From a virus: DNA of 32,385 nt. The DNA lies in IMG/VR virus record IMGVR_UViG_3300031898_000272, positions 1-32,385 of that record. The stretch is one strand, 5' to 3'. Below the pieces are notes generated by a model that saw nothing but the letters and a program-made list of their open reading frames with translations, searched no databases and was not told where the DNA came from. Positions 28,895 through 32,385 of the stretch are shown here, piece after piece; position 1 is the first letter of the stretch, and every line of letters starts with the position of its first letter. The position numbers and the translations under genes are program-made.

Positions 28895-29734
28895 ATGGAC
28901 TTTCGGATGGAGCAGCAGCGGGCCTCAGATACATTCAGGTACTGGTCCACTCTTTATCGTGCGATCTGGAAGCGTATCAAGCAGGAGAAAGCTGTTCTAG
29001 ACAGAGAATTCCAATATGCAATGGAGGCAAAAGGATACCCGCCTATAGATGTTGTCGAGGTCGTTGCAAGACGATTTGAACCAAGGGGAACTTTCAGACG
29101 AATTGACAGATATGTCAAGAAAGCAGGGACTGGGGAACCTGAAAAACTGACTTTTTGGGTTGTGCCTCGCGAATATGAGTTCGACACGAAGGCGCATGAG
29201 GGCGTAATCAGACGGAAGATCGCTTTGCATCACAAACGTAGCGGTATTCAAATGGGAAACGCACTTGTACAAATGGTCTTTCTTGCCTCGCGACAGTTGG
29301 GCCTAACCTATTCACCAAAGCTAACCGAGGTTAGGGACTGGAACGGCAAAAAGCTGTCAGAAAAGGAAGGGGCAATCGACATCGTCCTCATATCCTTGAA
29401 AAAGGGGAAGATCTACGGAATAGAAGCAAAGAACGTAGCCCCCATAATCGACAAGGTATACTTGAAACGGAAGCAAATGAAGAAGCACATATCTAACTGT
29501 GAGAAACTCGACATGTCTCCTGTCTACTTGGTGTCAAGGATCTTTTCTCAAAGTGCCAAGCAGCTGGAACAGGCTGGTGGATTGGTATTGGAAACTCAGG
29601 TTCAGTACTACGACAGGAAGCACTGGGATCTGGCAAAAGAACTAAGGGATCAACTCGGATACCATTTCGTGAGGAAGGTCGGCCATCACAAGTCTATGCA
29701 ACAGCTGGCCGGCAAGCTTTCTGTCATGCTCTAG
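28895..29734 (+). CDS. PD-(D/E)XK nuclease-like protein
   Basis: 279 residues; ATG at 28895, or 28907. The C-terminal half holds an EXK-type core: 'KEGAIDIVLISLKKGKIYGI' with Asp162, then 'YGIEAKNVAPII' with Glu177-x-Lys179, followed by a helix 'VYLKRKQMKKHISNCEKLDM' and strand 'SPVYLVSRIF'. This is the layout of restriction or resolvase-like nucleases that act on DNA. Residues 1-110 are basic and helical, perhaps for DNA binding. There is no methyltransferase neighbour. The sequence differs from the other nuclease-like genes here, so it is not a recent duplicate. Confidence 0.7.
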   Translation: MDFRMEQQRASDTFRYWSTLYRAIWKRIKQEKAVLDREFQYAMEAKGYPPIDVVEVVARRFEPRGTFRRIDRYVKKAGTGEPEKLTFWVVPREYEFDTKAHEGVIRRKIALHHKRSGIQMGNALVQMVFLASRQLGLTYSPKLTEVRDWNGKKLSEKEGAIDIVLISLKKGKIYGIEAKNVAPIIDKVYLKRKQMKKHISNCEKLDMSPVYLVSRIFSQSAKQLEQAGGLVLETQVQYYDRKHWDLAKELRDQLGYHFVRKVGHHKSMQQLAGKLSVML

Positions 29735-29849
29735 AAGATTCATCCTCTGAATTCTCCAACCGCCTATGTATCAGACCGTTTGGCAAAGCTTCGGAATTTC
29801 CACCACGAAAAGAGGATCCTCCTGTGCCACAATAAGAGATTGCCGAGGC

Positions 29850-30095
29850 CTACTCGACGAGTTCGAAGATAATCCTCTGACCGTTCCTCTTGACACGAAA
29901 ATGCTTGCCAACCAGATCCGACACATCAAGCGACGATGGAACAGAAAGCGTCGGGTGAGGATACTCCCTCCGAACCAGAACCGGCCCGTCGGGCAGCTTA
30001 CGCTTCCACTTAGCGCGAACCTTCCGTAACCTCAACTTGACAAGCCCAAAAGACACGTCTGGTCCTCTGGATGTATGCGATTCGTTCCTCTTCAT
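29850..30095 (-). CDS. Small basic protein of unknown function
   Basis: 81 residues from ATG, perhaps shorter from a GTG about residue 14. The composition is basic with beta-like segments: 'FGLVKLRLRKVRAKWKRKLP', 'PVLVRREYPHPTL', 'VGKHFRVKRNGQRIIFELVE'. The plus-strand frame through the same DNA is less protein-like. No ribosome site is obvious. The gap to the preceding nuclease gene (29735-29849) shows nothing else. Confidence 0.4.
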   Translation of the reverse strand: MKRNESHTSRGPDVSFGLVKLRLRKVRAKWKRKLPDGPVLVRREYPHPTLSVPSSLDVSDLVGKHFRVKRNGQRIIFELVE

Positions 30096-30178
30096 AGACT
30101 ACACAGCCCAAGCATCTCCAACCGGTACGCCATAAGAACAGCAAGAGTCCTTCAGCGCACCGGGTCAGGTCAGCGAAA

Positions 30179-30601
30179 ATGTTCATCGACATCGAACAGC
30201 GCAGCAGACTTCCAGTGGAAATCGCGTTCCTAATAAACGACAAATGCCAAGTCTTCTCGGCCGTGGCCGATCAGGCCATCTGGCCTGCTCAAACTCCAAA
30301 CGTATCACACGTAGCCGCCACGGCACCCCAGAACTCAACTGCCGCTACCAATCATCACTTCGCCAACAAGGATGGCAAGGATCTACGAGTCACAAGCCTC
30401 ACTTCCGGGCTCCTCTCCGGGCCCTCGAAAAGCCCTCTCTCACGTATATCCATCCTGAGGCTTCTCGTTGAATCAGGGGCGAAGAACATGGGCTCCAAAC
30501 CTTCCAGGTCACCTCCACTTCTTCCGAACGAGACCATGTTCCCGCTCCTCCAAGCCTACATAGCCCTAAGACTAGCCCTAGAAGGAGCCAAAGATGGGTA
30601 G
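30179..30601 (+). CDS. Uncertain protein upstream of the 30594 gene
   Basis: 140 residues, ATG start; its last 8 bases overlap the next ATG (ATGGGTAG), a coupling pattern seen elsewhere here. The first 30 residues are plausible (SRLPVEIAFLINDKCQVFSA), the centre is Ser/Pro/Asn-rich, and the end is helical (FPLLQAYIALRLALEGAK). No motif is recognised, and other frames through the centre are equally long, so the call depends mainly on the overlap. Confidence 0.35.
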   Translation: MFIDIEQRSRLPVEIAFLINDKCQVFSAVADQAIWPAQTPNVSHVAATAPQNSTAATNHHFANKDGKDLRVTSLTSGLLSGPSKSPLSRISILRLLVESGAKNMGSKPSRSPPLLPNETMFPLLQAYIALRLALEGAKDG

Positions 30602-30863
30602 AACAATCCCCTCATACCGCATCATACTAGAAGAAGAGCTGAGACGTTGGGAAAGCTTCCGAGATGCGCTTCGCATCGACGAACGCGCAATCTTCGAAGA
30701 CCTGATGGACGAATGCCGACGACACGCATCAGCAGCAGGAGCCGCATGCTTCCCCGTCAAGAGCGAAGCAATGTCCCTCACAATTCTCTTCGCACACCAC
30801 AAAACACTCAGAGAACTCAAAGAGAAGATTGATCGGATCAGTCATGAACCCTATGGGATCTAG
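30594..30863 (+). CDS. Conserved archaeal-type helical protein
   Basis: 89 residues. 'GRTIPSYRIILEEELRRWES', 'FRDALRIDERAIFEDLMDEC', 'RRHASAAGAACFPVKSEAMS' and 'LFAHHKTLRELKEKIDRI' match, by memory, a small all-helical protein widespread in archaeal genomes (a DUF8156-like family), where it has no known function. It is one of the better hints that the host is an archaeon. Its ATG overlaps the upstream stop. It ends 73 bases before the convergent gene at 30937. Confidence 0.65.
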   Translation: MGRTIPSYRIILEEELRRWESFRDALRIDERAIFEDLMDECRRHASAAGAACFPVKSEAMSLTILFAHHKTLRELKEKIDRISHEPYGI

Positions 30864-30936
30864 ACAAAGGGAAAAAGGTACAAAGGGCAATCTTCAGTTC
30901 CAATCTTGGACAGTGGATTGGAAGCTACGGAAGGAC

Positions 30937-31698
30937 TCACCTCTTTTGACGACCTCTAAGCCAAAGCCACTTGTCTACAACACGAAGCCAAGTATTGCGC
31001 TCCCTCAACCTGCCAGGTACGGCTTGCGATGTATAGTCAAACTCCTCCAGTCTCGCCAAGACGTCCAACCCGGCCGATCGCTCCAACTGCTGTCGTAGTA
31101 GAAGAAAGAAATCCACCACTCCGATGTAATTTCGGCTCAAGTAGTGTTGACTACATTTCTTGAGACCGAGTGTGTTCTCTCTAGCTGCGCATGCCATCGT
31201 TTTCAGCGACTGCTGATCTCGAATAGGGAAGCCCCGAGGAAAACTCCAGTGAAGAAGTTTTGACATAAAGGCTGGAAATCGTTTCGCCCTCTCGAAGCCT
31301 TCTCCTTCCAGCGAGCTTTCCAGTTTTGAGAGAGCTTCGGTGAAACTTTCCGCTATGTCTGCGCTCTGGTCTCGGCGAAGCTCATATGGTTTCTTCGTGT
31401 TGCGCTCAACGAGTTTCCAGTAGTATTCACCGAACTCGCTCTCCGAAAGTTTGCCTCTGATTTCAGGTGGCGGCATCTTGTACCTCATGCCTTGAAAGAG
31501 GGAGATAATGGTCTCAAGGCGCATTGACAGAATCGCTGGCCGTTCTCTTTCTCTTCGAGGCTCTCTGTCAAATACATAGCGAATCGCCGAATCTCCTGCA
31601 ACGTAGGACAAGTGTCTGTTGAAGGTTGCCACATCGTTCTTGATCTCGCTTAGAAGGGTCATTCTACCAGGACCGCTAACAACACAAAGATCCCTCAT
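30937..31698 (-). CDS. Unknown 253-residue protein, divergent partner of a nuclease gene
   Basis: Starts at ATG 31698, or more likely the ATG 12 codons later (MTLLSEIKNDVATFNRHLSY). It is rich in charged helices (ESFTEALSKLESSLEGEGFE) with a distinctive centre 'FPAFMSKLLHWSFPRGFPIR' then 'DQQSLKTMACAAR'. I have seen the 'K.LH..P..FP..D' pattern in uncharacterised proteins of accessory regions but cannot name the family. It is head to head with the nuclease-like gene at 31729, only 30 bases between longest starts, so the two likely share a control region and may work together. Confidence 0.6.
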   Translation of the reverse strand: MRDLCVVSGPGRMTLLSEIKNDVATFNRHLSYVAGDSAIRYVFDREPRRERERPAILSMRLETIISLFQGMRYKMPPPEIRGKLSESEFGEYYWKLVERNTKKPYELRRDQSADIAESFTEALSKLESSLEGEGFERAKRFPAFMSKLLHWSFPRGFPIRDQQSLKTMACAARENTLGLKKCSQHYLSRNYIGVVDFFLLLRQQLERSAGLDVLARLEEFDYTSQAVPGRLRERNTWLRVVDKWLWLRGRQKR

Positions 31699-31728
31699 AT
31701 GTTATTAGGCTACCGACAGTTCTGATCT

Positions 31729-32385
31729 ATGCTGATCCCAAGATTGCGACCAAGACGGTTTATGAATATGAAGACGAAGATTGGACGCACGGATCCTTAC
31801 GGAATATTGTCTGAATTCCTTAAACTGCAGAGGAATTTGAGTAAACCTCCCGAAAGAAGGAGTAACAATAGGTTTGTGGGGAAGCTCTTCGCGAATCTGC
31901 TCTTCAGAAGAATAGCGAAATATGTCCCCAAGGAATATACCCTGGTTCAGGAAGGATTGTGGATTGAAGGGCTTGAGTGGGTTGAATGGGACGGCGCGAT
32001 CGCAACTAGGTCGCTCGCTGACAATAGCCTTCCACTCTTCAAGCCTCACGAGGTCGTTGCCCTTTTCGAAGTCAAGGCACGAGGAGTATATGGCGGAGAG
32101 AAGGTCTGCAAGAAAAGCTTACAGCGAATTGGAGACAACTTTCAAATGGCTAGAAACATCTGCGGTTCGAATCTTAGATGTTGCACATATGTCACCCTCC
32201 AAGAGCGCAGCCCGAAGAAGAAAACCGCAGTCGACTACCACGGCCTAACCAAAAGCATACTTCAGCCCGTATGTCTGCCCATCATGCTTTTCGAATCGCC
32301 TGTCGAGAAAAGACCGCTAGAAAAAGCCAAGCCATATCTTGGTCAATGGGAACTGCTAGTGGAAGCAGTGTCGAGATTAGAATAG
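31729..32385 (+). CDS. PD-(D/E)XK nuclease-like protein (DUF6602-like pattern)
   Basis: 218 residues; ATG at 31729, with others at 31762 and 31768. Core: 'RFVGKLFANLLFRRIAKYVP' helix, 'EGLEWVEWDGAIATRSL' with Asp88, then 'FKPHEVVALFEVKARGVYGG' with Glu114-x-Lys116. The order helix, Asp strand, 'p..VvA.fEVK' is that of restriction-like nucleases near DUF6602/NERD-type proteins. The C-terminus 'HGLTKSILQPVCLPIMLFES' gives the later strands. The stop codon is the last three bases of the window. A defence or exclusion role is inferred from fold and location. Confidence 0.65.
   Translation: MLIPRLRPRRFMNMKTKIGRTDPYGILSEFLKLQRNLSKPPERRSNNRFVGKLFANLLFRRIAKYVPKEYTLVQEGLWIEGLEWVEWDGAIATRSLADNSLPLFKPHEVVALFEVKARGVYGGEKVCKKSLQRIGDNFQMARNICGSNLRCCTYVTLQERSPKKKTAVDYHGLTKSILQPVCLPIMLFESPVEKRPLEKAKPYLGQWELLVEAVSRLE

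Noticed and set aside
30010-30243. 77-residue minus-strand frame
   Set aside because: Cys/Arg/Leu-rich composition, overlaps another candidate and has no ribosome site or motif.
1-32385. CRISPR array, insertion sequence or terminal repeats
   Set aside because: No regularly spaced repeats, transposase or integrase were seen, and the two window ends share no evident direct repeat.

Overview
The window reads as the genome, or a large part of the genome or provirus, of a head-tailed (HK97-fold, siphovirus-like) archaeal virus. The virus call rests on an unbroken minus-strand packaging, head and tail module from about 17.2 kb down to base 1. The archaeal call is an inference from several weaker signs: TATA-like boxes about 26 bases before likely transcription starts (22.24, 24.76, 27.57, 28.85 kb), a HerA/FtsK-type ATPase, many small ribbon-helix-helix (RHH) and Cys4 zinc proteins, frequent TTG and GTG starts, and a small protein at 30.6 kb that resembles proteins I know from archaeal genomes. 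I cannot name the host lineage. No contractile sheath, integrase, DNA polymerase or lysin was recognised.

Layout. From 17190 to 1 (all minus strand, in transcription order): a four-helix membrane protein; a subtilisin-propeptide-like protein; a subtilase that lacks its catalytic Asp; two small membrane proteins; an RHH protein placed like a small terminase; the terminase ATPase and terminase nuclease as two overlapping genes; two zinc proteins; a Dam-type adenine methyltransferase; portal; prohead protease; major capsid protein; head-tail connector; a membrane protein; tail terminator; tail tube; a small protein; the tail assembly chaperone pair G/GT with an in-register CCCTTTA slippery site; an HK97 gp10-like protein; the tape measure; and a tail hub that appears split in two by an inserted tail-fibre block. 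Neighbouring genes mostly overlap by 4-100 bases, which points to one translationally coupled operon.

From 17.2 to 23.3 kb lie a stand-alone SAM methyltransferase (+), a minus-strand trio (two-helix membrane protein, zinc protein, unknown), then a plus-strand RHH / restriction endonuclease-like / amino-methyltransferase operon, a zinc-ribbon protein and a second nuclease-like protein. From 23.5 to 27.6 kb (minus) there are small membrane, zinc and basic proteins, an RHH regulator behind a 22-bp perfect palindrome, the HerA-like ATPase, a double-RHH protein and two small genes. From 27.6 to 32.4 kb single genes alternate in strand; three encode different PD-(D/E)XK-type nucleases, one faces an unknown 253-residue protein head to head, and there is a winged-helix protein.

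The most unusual points are the exact -1 frameshift signal, the interrupted hub with 60-bp tandem repeats abutting the junction, the two-gene terminase and two-gene subtilase, an RIASL-type N-terminal tag shared by three module proteins, and the large number of distinct nuclease-fold genes in one small genome.
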